Assembly (NCBI GenBank): GCA_031291415.1
Contig: JARLJB010000196.1
Span: 1 to 64,000 of the forward strand
Reading direction: 5' to 3'
Length of the DNA: 64,000 nucleotides
Origin: Telmatospirillum sp.
Lineage (GTDB): Bacteria > Pseudomonadota > Alphaproteobacteria > Rhodospirillales > Magnetospirillaceae
Shown: positions 9,450 to 21,636 of the stretch, piece after piece
Numbering within the stretch: the first letter of the stretch is position 1
How the letters are laid out: each line of letters begins with the position of its first letter
Translations under genes and position numbers: made by a program
Notes under the pieces: model-generated
Seen by the model: the letters and a program-made list of their open reading frames with translations, nothing else
What the model was told of the DNA's origin: nothing
Database searches by the model: none

Positions 9450-11912
9450 TCAGACCTTCACATTCCAGATTTCCGCACCGTACTCGGTGACCGTGCGATC
9501 CGATGAGAACTTACCCATCCGCGCGACGTTCAGAATGGCTTTCCGCGTCCATTCCTCCGGATCGAGGTAGAGACGGTCAACCCGCTCCTGCGTGGCGATA
9601 TAGGCCTCGTAATCGGCGGTCAGCAGATAATGGTCGCCGCCCACCGTCAGACTATCGATGATCGGAAGGAACCGATCATGCTGTTCCGGCGAAAAATAGC
9701 CCGAACGGATCATATCGAGAACCTGCGCCAGTTCGGTGTTGCCGGCAATTGCCGCACCGTTGTCCCAACCGTCACGACGGATTCGCGCCACTTCCTGAGC
9801 GGTCAGGCCGAACAGGAACATGTTCTCTTCGCCAACCTCTTCGCAAATCTCCACATTCGCACCGTCCCACGTCCCAATTGTCAGGGCACCATTGAGCGCG
9901 AGTTTCATATTTCCGGTACCCGACGCCTCGGTCCCGGCCGTGCTGATCTGTTCGGACAGATTGGCTCCCGGAATGATCAGTTCGGCAGTCGACACATTGT
10001 AATTGGGAACGAAAACCACTTTCAGCCGGTCACCAACCAAGGGATCGTTGTTGACCACATCGGCCACGTCGTTGATCAACTTGAGAATCAGCTTGGCCAT
10101 GGCATAACCGGGCGCCGCCTTGCCGCCGATGATGACGGTCCTGGGCACGATGAACGCCGTCGGGTTGGCGCGGATACGATTATAGCGGGTCACCACATGC
10201 AGAACATTGAGTAGCTGTCGCTTGTATTCGTGCATCCGCTTGACCATCACATCGAACAACGACTCGGTGTCGATCGGAACGCCCAGACGCTGCTCGATCA
10301 CCTGTGCCAGCCGCGCCTTGTTAGCCCGCTTGGCCAACGAGAACTGGTTGCGGAAGTCCTCGTCCTCGGCCAGCGGGACCAGACCATGGAGTTCTTCCAG
10401 GTGAGTAATCCAGCCGTCACCGATTTGTGCGGTGATCAATTTGGCCAGTGCCGGATTGGCCGCAAGGAGCCAGCGGCGCGGCGTCACACCATTGGTCTTG
10501 CAAGTGATCTTTCCTGGCTGGAAGCGCTCGAAATCGGCAAAAATCGTACTCTTCATCAGATCGGTATGGATCTCGGCCACGCCATTGACGCAGTGCGAGC
10601 CGACAATAGCCAGATGCGCCATGCGGACACGCCGGACACCAGCCTCGTCGATCAAAGACACACGACGCAGAAGGTCGCTGTCGCCGGGCCACCGATGGCG
10701 AATGCCGTTGAGGAAGCGCTGATTGATTTCATAAACGATTTCAAGATGACGCGGCAGCAACCGTTCGAAAAGATCGACCGGCCAAGTCTCCAAGGCCTCG
10801 GGCAACAAGGTGTGATTGGTGTAACCGCAGGTCTTGACGGTGATTGTCCACGCCCGGTCCCATTCGTAGTGATGCTCGTCGAGCAGAACCCGCATGAGTT
10901 CCGCAACGGTCATCGCCGGATGGGTATCGTTCAATTGGATCGCCACATGGTCGGGCAAAACGTCAAAGTTATTATGGCTCTTGCGGAAGCGGGCCAGGAT
11001 GTCTTGCAGCGACGCGCAAAGGAAAAAATACTCCTGACGGAATCGCAATTCCTTGCCACGGTCGGTTGAATCACTGGGATAAAGGACCTTCGATAGATTT
11101 TCAGATTCGTTCTTATCCCGTACCGCCTCGATGTAGTTTCCCTGGTTGAAGTATTTGAGATTGAATTCTCGGGTCGACTTGGCTGCCCATAGTCGCAGAT
11201 TGTTGACCGTGCGCCCGCCGAATCCCGGAACAGGGACATCGTAGGCCATGGCCATCACCTCTTCGGCGTCGACCCACTGCGAACTCCAACGGCCATCGGC
11301 ATCACGGAAACGGACCACGCGACCGCCGAAGCGAACCGGATAGATGACCCCGGGGCGCTGGAACTCCCAAGGGTTGCCGTAACGCAGCCAGTTTTCCGGA
11401 GATTCGACCTGCCAGCCCTGCTCCACATGCTGGGTGAACATGCCGAATTCATAACGGATGCCATAGCCGAACCCCGGCATGCCAAGCGATGCCATGCTAT
11501 CGATCAAACAGGCCGCCAACCGTCCCAGGCCGCCGTTGCCGAGAGCCGGCTCGACCTCCCAGCTCTGTAGTTCGTCGAGGTCATACCCCAAAGACTCGGT
11601 CGCTTCACGAAAGGCATCGTAAAGACCAAGGTTGATCAGGCCGTTGCTCAAGGCCCGCCCGATCAGGAATTCCATCGAGAGGTAGTAGACCCGCTTGACG
11701 TCGTTGTCGTAGTAGCTGCGCATGGTGCGCATCCAGGCCGAGATCAGGCGGTCTCTGAGCGCAAAAGCGGTGGCCAGATACCAGTCGCGCGAGGTGGCGA
11801 GCTGTACATCCTTGCCGACGGAATATAGCAAATGGTCAGCCAGGCTCTGTTTGATGGCAGCCACGTCGTTGATGGCGGTAGACGTTACCGGCGCGTCGTC
11901 AGTCTTCAGCAT
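9450..11912 (-). CDS. glgP: Glycogen (maltodextrin) phosphorylase
   Basis: This enzyme releases glucose 1-phosphate from the ends of alpha-1,4-glucan chains using phosphate and a PLP cofactor. The 820 residues match the family length. Visible are YYLSMEFLIGRALSNGLINLG near the N-terminus, LGNGGLGRLAACLIDSMAS, QLNDTHPAMTVAELMR, and the PLP site TEASGTGNMKLALNGALTIGTWDGANVEI, where K670 should bind PLP. The ATG at 11912 has GAGGAG upstream. It is the last gene of the glgB-glgX-malQ-glgP run, 134 bp after malQ. A 3' partner for convergent transcription is the Sel1 gene. Confidence 0.96.
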   Translation of the reverse strand: MLKTDDAPVTSTAINDVAAIKQSLADHLLYSVGKDVQLATSRDWYLATAFALRDRLISAWMRTMRSYYDNDVKRVYYLSMEFLIGRALSNGLINLGLYDAFREATESLGYDLDELQSWEVEPALGNGGLGRLAACLIDSMASLGMPGFGYGIRYEFGMFTQHVEQGWQVESPENWLRYGNPWEFQRPGVIYPVRFGGRVVRFRDADGRWSSQWVDAEEVMAMAYDVPVPGFGGRTVNNLRLWAAKSTREFNLKYFNQGNYIEAVRDKNESENLSKVLYPSDSTDRGKELRFRQEYFFLCASLQDILARFRKSHNNFDVLPDHVAIQLNDTHPAMTVAELMRVLLDEHHYEWDRAWTITVKTCGYTNHTLLPEALETWPVDLFERLLPRHLEIVYEINQRFLNGIRHRWPGDSDLLRRVSLIDEAGVRRVRMAHLAIVGSHCVNGVAEIHTDLMKSTIFADFERFQPGKITCKTNGVTPRRWLLAANPALAKLITAQIGDGWITHLEELHGLVPLAEDEDFRNQFSLAKRANKARLAQVIEQRLGVPIDTESLFDVMVKRMHEYKRQLLNVLHVVTRYNRIRANPTAFIVPRTVIIGGKAAPGYAMAKLILKLINDVADVVNNDPLVGDRLKVVFVPNYNVSTAELIIPGANLSEQISTAGTEASGTGNMKLALNGALTIGTWDGANVEICEEVGEENMFLFGLTAQEVARIRRDGWDNGAAIAGNTELAQVLDMIRSGYFSPEQHDRFLPIIDSLTVGGDHYLLTADYEAYIATQERVDRLYLDPEEWTRKAILNVARMGKFSSDRTVTEYGAEIWNVKV

Positions 11913-12046
11913 GCCTAGCGCTCCTCATCGATAGCGGACGGAAGGCCTTTCCCCAAAAAAGGAACGGCCATTGACTGCACCTTTTTGGGTGCCCGAAGTC
12001 AAGACGAAAGCACAAGACTTCGCCACATGAAATTAAACCTATGCGT

Positions 12047-14293
12047 TCATTCTTTAGATTCGCTCTCACCCCCCGCTGTCGACACTTGTGCCGGATTGTC
12101 AGCCCTGGCGTCCCGCTCCCGGGAAAGCATGGCAGCGATCTCCGTCAAGTCCGGTTCGGCCAACATCGCGGCGATATCCAGGGGATAACGCAGGCGCCAA
12201 TTCGGATGTTGGTCGACGGTACCAGGCAGATTCATCTGCGACGTCATTCCCAACAGGTCCTCGAATTGCACCATCAGAAGTTTTGCCGGCGTCCGCGCCA
12301 GAAAAACGTGTACGGCTATCGCCAACTTCCGCAAGCGGTCCGGTTCGATCTCGGGATCGACGGGAAACGTCGGCTCAAGAAGGCCGGCGTCGGCCAGCAC
12401 TTCGACCAGCAGCCGTCGATCCTCGGCCCGCGCCAGCATTTCCGCGTCCCCCATCGCCGGGTCAGGATAGAGCGTCAATTTCCGTCGGGCCTCGACATCG
12501 ATGCCTTTCCACCAACCGGCCAGACTTGGCAAATCATGCGTTCCGAAACCAACCAACGCCTGACTGGGATAGACTTCGGCGGGCCTCGCTTTTCCCTGGT
12601 CCTTTTCGAAAACCAGCAGGCGGTATCCGAGAATGCTCTTTTCGACCATGCGCTCGCGGAAGCCCTCGGGCACAGTTCCCAGATCCTCGCCGATGATCAG
12701 GCAGCGTTGCCGACGGCTGGCGAGGACGGTCAGGCGAAACAGGTCATCCACCGGATAACGGACGTAAGCGCCCTGATCCGCCTTGGCACCCTGCGGCACC
12801 CAGTAAAGACGCTGCAGACTCATTGCATGATCAAGGCGCATGGCGCCGGCATGGCGCATATTGGCCTCAAGGACGTCGAGGAACGGCAGGTAGGCGGCGT
12901 CCCGCAGGGCAAGCGGATTGAAAGGAACCAATCCCCAGTCCTGCCCCGACAGATTGAGTGGATCGGGCGGCGCACCAACCGACACTCCCAGGCACAGCAG
13001 CGACTGGTTGGCCCAGGCTTCGGCGCCGTCATCGGCAATACCCACCGCCAAATCGCGATAAAGTCCTATTGGCATGCCGACGCGGTCACATTCCGCCTTT
13101 GCCGCACGCAACTGCGTGTCGGCGACCCATTGCAGATAAATGTGAAATTCGATCCTTTCGCCATGAGTCTCGGCGAAGGCGCGAACTCCGGGACCATCGG
13201 GATCATGATAGGTCGGGGGCCAGGCACGCCAATAGCCAAGCGTCGGATCTCTGGCCAGGAATTCGGCTTGCAACGCCTCGAAGGTGGCAAAAAGGCGAAG
13301 ATTGCGACCGCCGGCCTGCTGGAACCGACGGAAATCGGCACCGCGATCGTCGGGATCGCCGGCCAGATGCCGCTTGCGAAAAGACTGCCAGCAGGCGGCA
13401 AGCATCGGCCTCTTGAGAGCGGCGACCGCAGGATAGTCGACAAGCTCCGCCGCTCGCGCCGCCGCCAGACGGGTTTGAAAACCTGTCGAGACGAGAAGAC
13501 GTTTGGCCTCGGCACTTTCCCTGACATCGGGAACAGCCTCGACATCAATGAAAGCGATGTTGAGAAAAGTCCGACTGGACGGTGAATAAGGACTGAAGCG
13601 CTCGGGCCGGCTGGCAAATAGGGCATGTAGCGGATTGAAGCCGACGGCCGCGCCACCTTGTGAGGCCGTTCTTCCGGCAAGATCGGCGAGATCGGAAAAA
13701 TCGCCGACGCCCCAATTCCGCTCGCTTCGCAAGGCGTAAAGCTGTGTGGCGTAGCCCCACAGGCGCTGCCCCCGTTCGATGGCTGACGGAAGATGGGCGC
13801 GAGAGGGCGCGACGATCAACGTCATCGCGGCCATTTCCTCATCGGAAACGCGCAGCCGATGGATACCGGGCAGCGGCACGCCGGGCAGAAGAAAACGATA
13901 TTGCCCGACGGCTTCTCCGTCGACATCGCGCCGCCCGACCAGCGGCAGATCGCGCGGACGCCATTGTCCTGTATGCAAGGCACCGTTCTCTTCCAGCACG
14001 GCCCATTCGTGAAGCTGGTTCTCTTTGCGAACAGGAACCGCGACCGTCACAGTTGGCGGACCATCCTCCTCCGACACGACCAGCACCGGCGGCAATCTAT
14101 GACGCCACGACCTCGTCTCGAATTCGGCAAAACTTGCGGCGATCGCCCGCTCGCTGGCGACGTCGAACCCCATGGCCGTCAGAAACGCCCGTTTTGTCTC
14201 ATCCGAGACAACACGGCGTTCGCCAAAGAAATCGATCCAACCCGCCTCGATTCCAGCAAGAGCAGCGAGACGTTCCAGGGGATCATCTACCAT
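12047..14293 (-). CDS. malQ: 4-alpha-glucanotransferase (amylomaltase)
   Basis: This GH77 enzyme disproportionates maltodextrins, lengthening short chains so that phosphorylase can use them. The 748 residues include an N-terminal extension of about 170 residues with a beta-rich domain, then LWGYATQLYALRSERNWGVGDFSDLADLAGR. The catalytic blocks include MRHAGAMRLDHAMSLQRLYWVP (nucleophile Asp), LIIGEDLGTVPEGFRERM (acid/base Glu) and FGTHDLPSLAGWWKG. ATG 14293 has GGAGG eight bases upstream. It sits between glgX and glgP, which fits glycogen breakdown. The extended N-terminus is typical of proteobacterial MalQ. Confidence 0.94.
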   Translation of the reverse strand: MVDDPLERLAALAGIEAGWIDFFGERRVVSDETKRAFLTAMGFDVASERAIAASFAEFETRSWRHRLPPVLVVSEEDGPPTVTVAVPVRKENQLHEWAVLEENGALHTGQWRPRDLPLVGRRDVDGEAVGQYRFLLPGVPLPGIHRLRVSDEEMAAMTLIVAPSRAHLPSAIERGQRLWGYATQLYALRSERNWGVGDFSDLADLAGRTASQGGAAVGFNPLHALFASRPERFSPYSPSSRTFLNIAFIDVEAVPDVRESAEAKRLLVSTGFQTRLAAARAAELVDYPAVAALKRPMLAACWQSFRKRHLAGDPDDRGADFRRFQQAGGRNLRLFATFEALQAEFLARDPTLGYWRAWPPTYHDPDGPGVRAFAETHGERIEFHIYLQWVADTQLRAAKAECDRVGMPIGLYRDLAVGIADDGAEAWANQSLLCLGVSVGAPPDPLNLSGQDWGLVPFNPLALRDAAYLPFLDVLEANMRHAGAMRLDHAMSLQRLYWVPQGAKADQGAYVRYPVDDLFRLTVLASRRQRCLIIGEDLGTVPEGFRERMVEKSILGYRLLVFEKDQGKARPAEVYPSQALVGFGTHDLPSLAGWWKGIDVEARRKLTLYPDPAMGDAEMLARAEDRRLLVEVLADAGLLEPTFPVDPEIEPDRLRKLAIAVHVFLARTPAKLLMVQFEDLLGMTSQMNLPGTVDQHPNWRLRYPLDIAAMLAEPDLTEIAAMLSRERDARADNPAQVSTAGGESESKE

Positions 14294-14365
14294 GCTGCGA
14301 TCCTCCTGGTTGTTTTGGCGACGACACGTTTGCTGACGGATTTGCCGGATTAGAACACCCTGTCT

Positions 14366-16495
14366 TCATTCAGACGGTTCCCCCTGGCGGCTTTGCCGAC
14401 GCGATGCCACCTGCCTCTCGAGAACGACAAGAGAATGCGGCTGAACCAGATATTGTTTCTCCGGATAGAGTTCACCGGGCCGCCCGCCGGCGACCGCCGT
14501 ATCGAGCAGGGAAACCCAAATACCATGCCCCGCCACCGGTAGAATGTAGGCAATTGGTTCCACATAGGCGTTCATCAAGATAAGCAGGCTGGATTCGACG
14601 CCGCTTCCCTCTGAAGGGTCGCCTCCCAACAGGTAACCCAGCGAGCGGGCAAAAGGCGCACTCCAATCCTGCTGCTCCATTTCCCGCCCCTCCGGAGTAA
14701 TCCAGGTGACGTCCTTGATCGGCGTTCCCGGATAGCGCTGTCCGGTGAAGAAATGCGGTCGACGGAGGGTCGGATGACGGCGGCGAAGATCGATCAACAG
14801 GCGGACGAATGCATGCAGGTCTTCATCGACATGCGCCCAGTCGATCCAGCTGATGACATTGTCCTGGCAATAGGCGTTGTTGTTGCCCTGCTGCGTACGC
14901 CCCAGTTCATCACCGGCCAAAAGCATCGGCACGCCTTGGCTGAACAACAATGTCGCCATCAGGCTTCGTGCCTGGCGAGCCCGCACCGCATTGACCCGGG
15001 GATCACGTGTTTCGCCCTCAATGCCGCAATGCCACGCGTAATTGGCGTCCGTACCGTCCCGGTTTTCCTCGAAGTTGGCTTCGTTGTGCTTTTTTTCGTA
15101 GGTCACCAGATCGTGCAACGTAAAGCCGTCATGGGCAGTGATGAAGTTGACGCTGGCCCAAGGGCGGCGTCCCCTCGATCCGAAGAGATCCGACGAGCCG
15201 GAAAGGCTCGATGCAAGATCGCCGATCACCCCACCGTCGCCCCGCCAGAACCGCCGCACGGTGTCACGATAGCGGCCGTTCCATTCCGACCAGCCCGGCG
15301 GAAATCCGCCAAGACGATATCCGTCTCCACCGAGGTCCCACGGCTCGGCGATCATCTTGACCTTTGACAGCACCGGATCCTGACGAACGGCATCGAGAAA
15401 GCCGGAACCGCCGTCGAAGCCGGCCTTTTCGCGGGCCAGGCTGGCTGCCAGATCAAAGCGGAAACCATCGACATGCATATCTTCGACCCAATAGCGCAGG
15501 CTGTCGGTGACCAGCTGCAAGACGCGCGGGTGACTGAGATTGAGGGTGTTTCCACAGCCGGAATAGTTCTCGTAGAAGCGTTCGTTACCGGGAATCAGGC
15601 GATAATAGGATGCGTTGTCGATTCCCTTGAGCGACAGCGTGGGGCCGAGATGATTGCCCTCTGCCGTGTGGTTGTAGACGACATCGAGCAGCACCTCGAT
15701 TCCCGCTTCATGCAGGCGTTCGACCATGGTCTTGAAGTCGCCATGCGCCGAGTCGGTGTAGTAGCGCGGATCCGGCGCAAAAAAGGCGATCGGGTTGTAG
15801 CCCCAATAATTGCGCTGCCCCCGCTCGATCAGGACACGTTCGTCGATGATGGCATGGACCGGCAGCAACTCGACGGTGGTGATGCCAAGGCGTACCAGAT
15901 GGTCGATCACCGCCGCCTCGGCGAGCCCCAGGAATGTGCCGCGCCGCGCCTTCGGCACCAATGGATGGCGCATTGTCATACCGCGCAGATGAGTCTCGTA
16001 GATGATAGTCTGTGACCAGGGAACCGCTGGCGGACTGTCATTGCCCCAACTGAACGCCGTATCGACGATCCGACACTTCGGCACGAAACGGGCGTTGTCC
16101 CGGCGGTCATAAGAAAGATCGGCTTTCGCATGGTCGGTACGGAAGCCGAAATGATAATCGGACCATTGCAGCGCCCCCACCAATTCCCGCGCGTAGGGAT
16201 CGATGAGCAGCTTGTGGGGATTGAACCGATGACCAGCCGATGGTTCGTAAGGGCCATGAACGCGATAGCCGTAAAGCTGACCAGGTCGACAATCGGGCAA
16301 ATAGCCGTGCCAGATTTCGTCTGTATATTCAGGCAAGACGACCCGTTCGACTTCGCGCTGGGTCACGCTGTCTAACAGACAGAGCTCGACCTTTTCGGCA
16401 TTTGCCGAAAACAGGGCGAAATTAACACCTTTCCCGTCCCAGTGGGCACCAATCGGATAGGGGCTTCCCGCGAGAATCCGGCGGCGTGTCGTCAT
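14366..16495 (-). CDS. glgX: Glycogen debranching enzyme (isoamylase type)
   Basis: This GH13 enzyme hydrolyses alpha-1,6 branches of phosphorylase-limit glycogen. It begins with a CBM48-like domain (SPYPIGAHWDGKGVNFALFSANAEKVELCLLD). The GH13 motifs follow: DVVYNHTAEGNHLGPTLSLKGIDN, DGFRFDLAASLAR (nucleophile Asp), KMIAEPWDLGGDGYRLGGFPPGWSEWNG (catalytic Glu) and NFITAHDGFTLHDLVTYEKKHN. The length of 709 residues is normal. It starts nine bases after the glgB stop, so the two are co-transcribed. The C-terminal 20 residues are rich in Arg and Gln. Confidence 0.95.
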   Translation of the reverse strand: MTTRRRILAGSPYPIGAHWDGKGVNFALFSANAEKVELCLLDSVTQREVERVVLPEYTDEIWHGYLPDCRPGQLYGYRVHGPYEPSAGHRFNPHKLLIDPYARELVGALQWSDYHFGFRTDHAKADLSYDRRDNARFVPKCRIVDTAFSWGNDSPPAVPWSQTIIYETHLRGMTMRHPLVPKARRGTFLGLAEAAVIDHLVRLGITTVELLPVHAIIDERVLIERGQRNYWGYNPIAFFAPDPRYYTDSAHGDFKTMVERLHEAGIEVLLDVVYNHTAEGNHLGPTLSLKGIDNASYYRLIPGNERFYENYSGCGNTLNLSHPRVLQLVTDSLRYWVEDMHVDGFRFDLAASLAREKAGFDGGSGFLDAVRQDPVLSKVKMIAEPWDLGGDGYRLGGFPPGWSEWNGRYRDTVRRFWRGDGGVIGDLASSLSGSSDLFGSRGRRPWASVNFITAHDGFTLHDLVTYEKKHNEANFEENRDGTDANYAWHCGIEGETRDPRVNAVRARQARSLMATLLFSQGVPMLLAGDELGRTQQGNNNAYCQDNVISWIDWAHVDEDLHAFVRLLIDLRRRHPTLRRPHFFTGQRYPGTPIKDVTWITPEGREMEQQDWSAPFARSLGYLLGGDPSEGSGVESSLLILMNAYVEPIAYILPVAGHGIWVSLLDTAVAGGRPGELYPEKQYLVQPHSLVVLERQVASRRQSRQGEPSE

Positions 16496-16503
16496 TGTCC
16501 GAC

Positions 16504-18723
<2,220 letters not shown>

Positions 18724-19167
18724 TGCAGGCCTCCACGGTGGCGTGCGATGTCGGAACGTCCTGCAGGTTTCAGAAAGGCCATGGCCGGCCGATCAATCCT
18801 GCCCAGTATTCGCCCAGTACGTCTGTCTCCGTAACCACTTCTGGTCCGATCAAAACGCGCTGTCCGAAAACATTACAACATACCACATGGATCCGTTGGG
18901 TTTAGAAGACAATTCGAAAAAACAACGCCAACTGGTACCCGCCGGCATCAACTCCAGCTCACCTCTTGCCGGCAGAGCAACTGACCATTTCCGTCATTCG
19001 CGAGGCGAATGCCGACATATGAAACAAGATGACTGATGAAACAAGATGGACGAATTGAGCCGGTCTTTTCCACCTTCGACTTCGGGACGATGGACAACCA
19101 TCGACCAATGAGCTAAAGGCTTTCTGGAATAATTCGATTCAGCCAATAGCTGCGAAGGAGAAACGTC
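18724..19167. other. Intergenic region upstream of glgB and the small membrane protein
   Basis: About 440 bp separate the divergent glgB (minus) and 19168 (plus) genes. No coding region of convincing composition, RNA gene or strong repeat was found. It should hold both promoters. The only clear signal is the AAGGAG ribosome site next to the downstream gene. Confidence 0.5.
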
Positions 19168-19374
19168 ATGTCCGCGACCGCCAAGACCCTGGGCTCCCTC
19201 GGCATAGCCCTGCTGGGCCTCGTCGTCTATCTCAGCATCTTCGTTGGCTATTCGGTCTTCAAGATCAACTTTTTCGGCTTGGCGATCTATCTCGGCCTGG
19301 CTCTGACCGCAGTCTTGTTCGTCGTCGTGCTGCTGTTGACCTCGGCCAAGGACGTCGAGGACTTCCACGGCTAA
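19168..19374 (+). CDS. Small two-helix inner-membrane protein (68 aa)
   Basis: The protein MSATAKTLGSLGIALLGLVVYLSIFVGYSVFKINFFGLAIYLGLALTAVLFVVVLLLTSAKDVEDFHG has two predicted membrane helices (about residues 9-29 and 34-58) joined by a short KINFFG turn, with an acidic C-terminus. AAGGAG lies eight bases before the ATG, which supports translation. Its stop overlaps the stop of the convergent histidine kinase gene by four bases. I do not recognise the family. A small membrane regulator or stress protein is possible. Confidence 0.7.
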   Translation: MSATAKTLGSLGIALLGLVVYLSIFVGYSVFKINFFGLAIYLGLALTAVLFVVVLLLTSAKDVEDFHG

Positions 19375-20759
19375 CGCGGAAGCGTCACCGTCACTTTGAG
19401 CCCACCCTCCGGCCGGTTGACCAGGACGATGTCGCCGCCGTGCGCGCGTATCGCCGAACGCGCCACGGCGAGACCGAGGCCGGTTCCGCCGGTCGCACGG
19501 TTGCGTGAGCTTTCCACCCGGTAGAACGGGGCAAAAACGCGTTCGAGTTCCGCCTCGGGAATCCCCGGCCCGCTGTCGCTCAACACCACCTCGACATGAC
19601 TGTCGCCGACGTCGACGGCAACCTCGGCGCCGCCACCATATTTCAGGCCGTTTTCCAGAAGATTGGCAAAGGCCCGTTTCAATCCTGTCGGGCCGGCGGT
19701 GATGACCAGCGAGATTGGTCCATGGTACTGGGCGTCGAAGTCGGCACACAATTCGGCCAGCATTTCACCCAGGTCGACCTGCCGACGGACTTCGCGGGCG
19801 ACGTCGTCGCGCGCGAAAGCCAGCGTCGAGGCGATCATTTCCTCCATCTCGTCGAGATCGGAAAGCATCTTGAGCCGCTGTTCGTCGTCGTCAACGAACT
19901 CCGCCCGAAGCTTGAGCCGGGTTATCGGCGTCCGGAGATCGTGGCTGATCGCGGCGATCATTTGCGTCCGATCCTCGACGAAGCGTCGCAGCCTCGTCTG
20001 CATTTCGTTGAATGCCACCGCCGCCGCCCGCACCTCGCGAGGCCCGACAACCGGCATCGGCGGCGCCGTCACGTCCCTGCCGAGACGTTGCGCGGCAGCC
20101 GCCAGCAACGCCAACGGCTTGGCCGCCCGACGCACGGCGAGGACCGAGAGCACCATCACCACCATCAGACCGAGGGTCAGAGGCCCAAGGAACCGCATCC
20201 GCCACAGCGGATCCTCATTTGGAAACTCTGCTATGAAATTCAGCCAGGATCCATCCGCCATGTGGACTGCCGCCCGCATGAATATCGGATGGGGATGCCT
20301 CATCATTCCCGGTCCGCGGTCCGGGCCGTGGCCAAAGGTAGGCTCTCCGCTGAGGAATGGTGGCGCCATTGGATCCAGCGGCGGCGGCGGACGCAATGAC
20401 AGTCGAACCTCCACCCCGGTAAGGCGCCGGGTCAACTCGTCATAAACGGCTGCGGCATCGGGATCGTTTTCTTCCGGACCGACCAATGGCGCTTGCCCCC
20501 AGCCGATCCGCAATCCCGGCAATTCCATCGCCCGCAAAATCCGGCCACGGTCACTGTCCGGCGCATCCTGAGCCAGCTTGACGACACCGGCGATCCGCTC
20601 CGCCGTCTGACGGCCACGCAGATTGGCCGTCAGTTCCAGACGGTTCATCGAATAGAGTGCGACGCCGGCCAGTTGAAGCAGAATGAGGCCGAGAAGCAGA
20701 ACCAGAACCGTCCGTCCGATCAGGGTGTCGGGAAGCAGTCTGGACAGAACAGGCTTCAC
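19371..20759 (-). CDS. Sensor histidine kinase (EnvZ/RstB type)
   Basis: This is a membrane kinase with a transmembrane helix near residues 15-38, a periplasmic domain of about 140 residues that is Pro/His/Met-rich (PPPPLDPMAPPFLSGEP, GHGPDRGPGMMRHPHP), a second helix near 190-210, HAMP, then the HisKA box MIAAISHDLRTPITRLKLRAEF and the ATPase motifs NLLENGLKYGGG, DSGPGIP and GTGLGLAVARSAIRAHGG. It overlaps the upstream response regulator by four bases, so the pair is translationally coupled. The His/Met-rich periplasmic loop hints at metal or envelope sensing, which is inference only. Confidence 0.9.
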   Translation of the reverse strand: MKPVLSRLLPDTLIGRTVLVLLLGLILLQLAGVALYSMNRLELTANLRGRQTAERIAGVVKLAQDAPDSDRGRILRAMELPGLRIGWGQAPLVGPEENDPDAAAVYDELTRRLTGVEVRLSLRPPPPLDPMAPPFLSGEPTFGHGPDRGPGMMRHPHPIFMRAAVHMADGSWLNFIAEFPNEDPLWRMRFLGPLTLGLMVVMVLSVLAVRRAAKPLALLAAAAQRLGRDVTAPPMPVVGPREVRAAAVAFNEMQTRLRRFVEDRTQMIAAISHDLRTPITRLKLRAEFVDDDEQRLKMLSDLDEMEEMIASTLAFARDDVAREVRRQVDLGEMLAELCADFDAQYHGPISLVITAGPTGLKRAFANLLENGLKYGGGAEVAVDVGDSHVEVVLSDSGPGIPEAELERVFAPFYRVESSRNRATGGTGLGLAVARSAIRAHGGDIVLVNRPEGGLKVTVTLPR

Positions 20760-21475
20760 GAAGCAACCTCGGCAGCGAAAACATAGCCGCCGCCACGAAC
20801 GGTCTTGATCAATTTGGGTTCCTTGGGATCCGCCTCGACCTTGCGGCGCAGCCGCATGACCTGAATGTCGATGCTGCGATCAAAGGGGGCGGCAGAACGG
20901 CCACGAGCCAGATCAAGAAGCTGGTCCCGACTGAGGACCCGCCTGGGATGGGTGGCGAATGCCAGCAAAAGCTCGTATTCACCGGTCGACAGTTCGACCT
21001 CGGCGCCATCGGGCGCCAGAAGGCGCCGCGGCCCCATTTCCAGACACCAGCCATCGAACCGCAGAGTCTCACCGATCGGCGCAGCACTCGCCGGCAGCGT
21101 CTGGACGCGCCGAAGCACCGCCTTGATGCGAGCCAGAAGCTCGCGCGGACTGAACGGCTTCGGCAGATAGTCGTCGGCCCCCATTTCCAGACCGACGATA
21201 CGATCGGTATCGTCGCCCATGGCGGTCAACATGATCACCGGCAACGTCGACGTCGTCCTGAGGCGCCGACACAGGGATAGCCCGTCTTCGCCCGGCAGCA
21301 TGAGATCGAGGACGACGAGATCGATGGCCGCCGCATCGAGACTCTTCATCATCTCCGGACCGTCCTTGGCCGTGCTGACCCTCAGGCCATGCTTAACCAG
21401 GAAACGGGCGAGAAGATTGCGGATTTCCCGATCGTCATCGACGACCAGGATATGAGGAGCAATAGGTTCGGTCAT
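20756..21475 (-). CDS. OmpR-family response regulator
   Basis: The 239-residue protein has a receiver domain (HILVVDDDREIRNLLARFLVKHG, phospho-acceptor Asp in LVVLDLMLPGEDGLSL, Lys in DYLPKPFSPRELLARI). A C-terminal winged helix follows (VELSTGEYELLLAFATHPRRVLSRDQLLDLARGR, DRSIDIQVMRLRRKVEADPKEPKLIKTVRGGGYVF). This is the OmpR/PhoB class of DNA-binding regulator. It is the partner of the histidine kinase immediately downstream. The target genes are unknown. The 370 bp upstream contain a tandem repeat. Confidence 0.94.
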   Translation of the reverse strand: MTEPIAPHILVVDDDREIRNLLARFLVKHGLRVSTAKDGPEMMKSLDAAAIDLVVLDLMLPGEDGLSLCRRLRTTSTLPVIMLTAMGDDTDRIVGLEMGADDYLPKPFSPRELLARIKAVLRRVQTLPASAAPIGETLRFDGWCLEMGPRRLLAPDGAEVELSTGEYELLLAFATHPRRVLSRDQLLDLARGRSAAPFDRSIDIQVMRLRRKVEADPKEPKLIKTVRGGGYVFAAEVAS

Positions 21476-21636
21476 GGTCGCCAGTATAACGTAGGGTTTT
21501 CCCGTCGATATCGAAATCCGGTAACGCGGCGTTTCGCCATCGCCAGGTGTTACAAAATGATACCAAAGCGCGCTTCACCTGCAATGAAGGCGTTACCGAA
21601 CGATGGTGGAATAGCTCCTGTCAAAACGAGGTAGCA

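Noticed and set aside
12041-13585. A 514-codon plus-strand frame opposite malQ
   Set aside because: malQ has all GH77 motifs on the minus strand; the opposite frame has no family pattern or ribosome site.
19371-19749. A minus-strand frame crossing the small membrane protein and kinase 3' end
   Set aside because: It has no known domain and overlaps two better supported genes.
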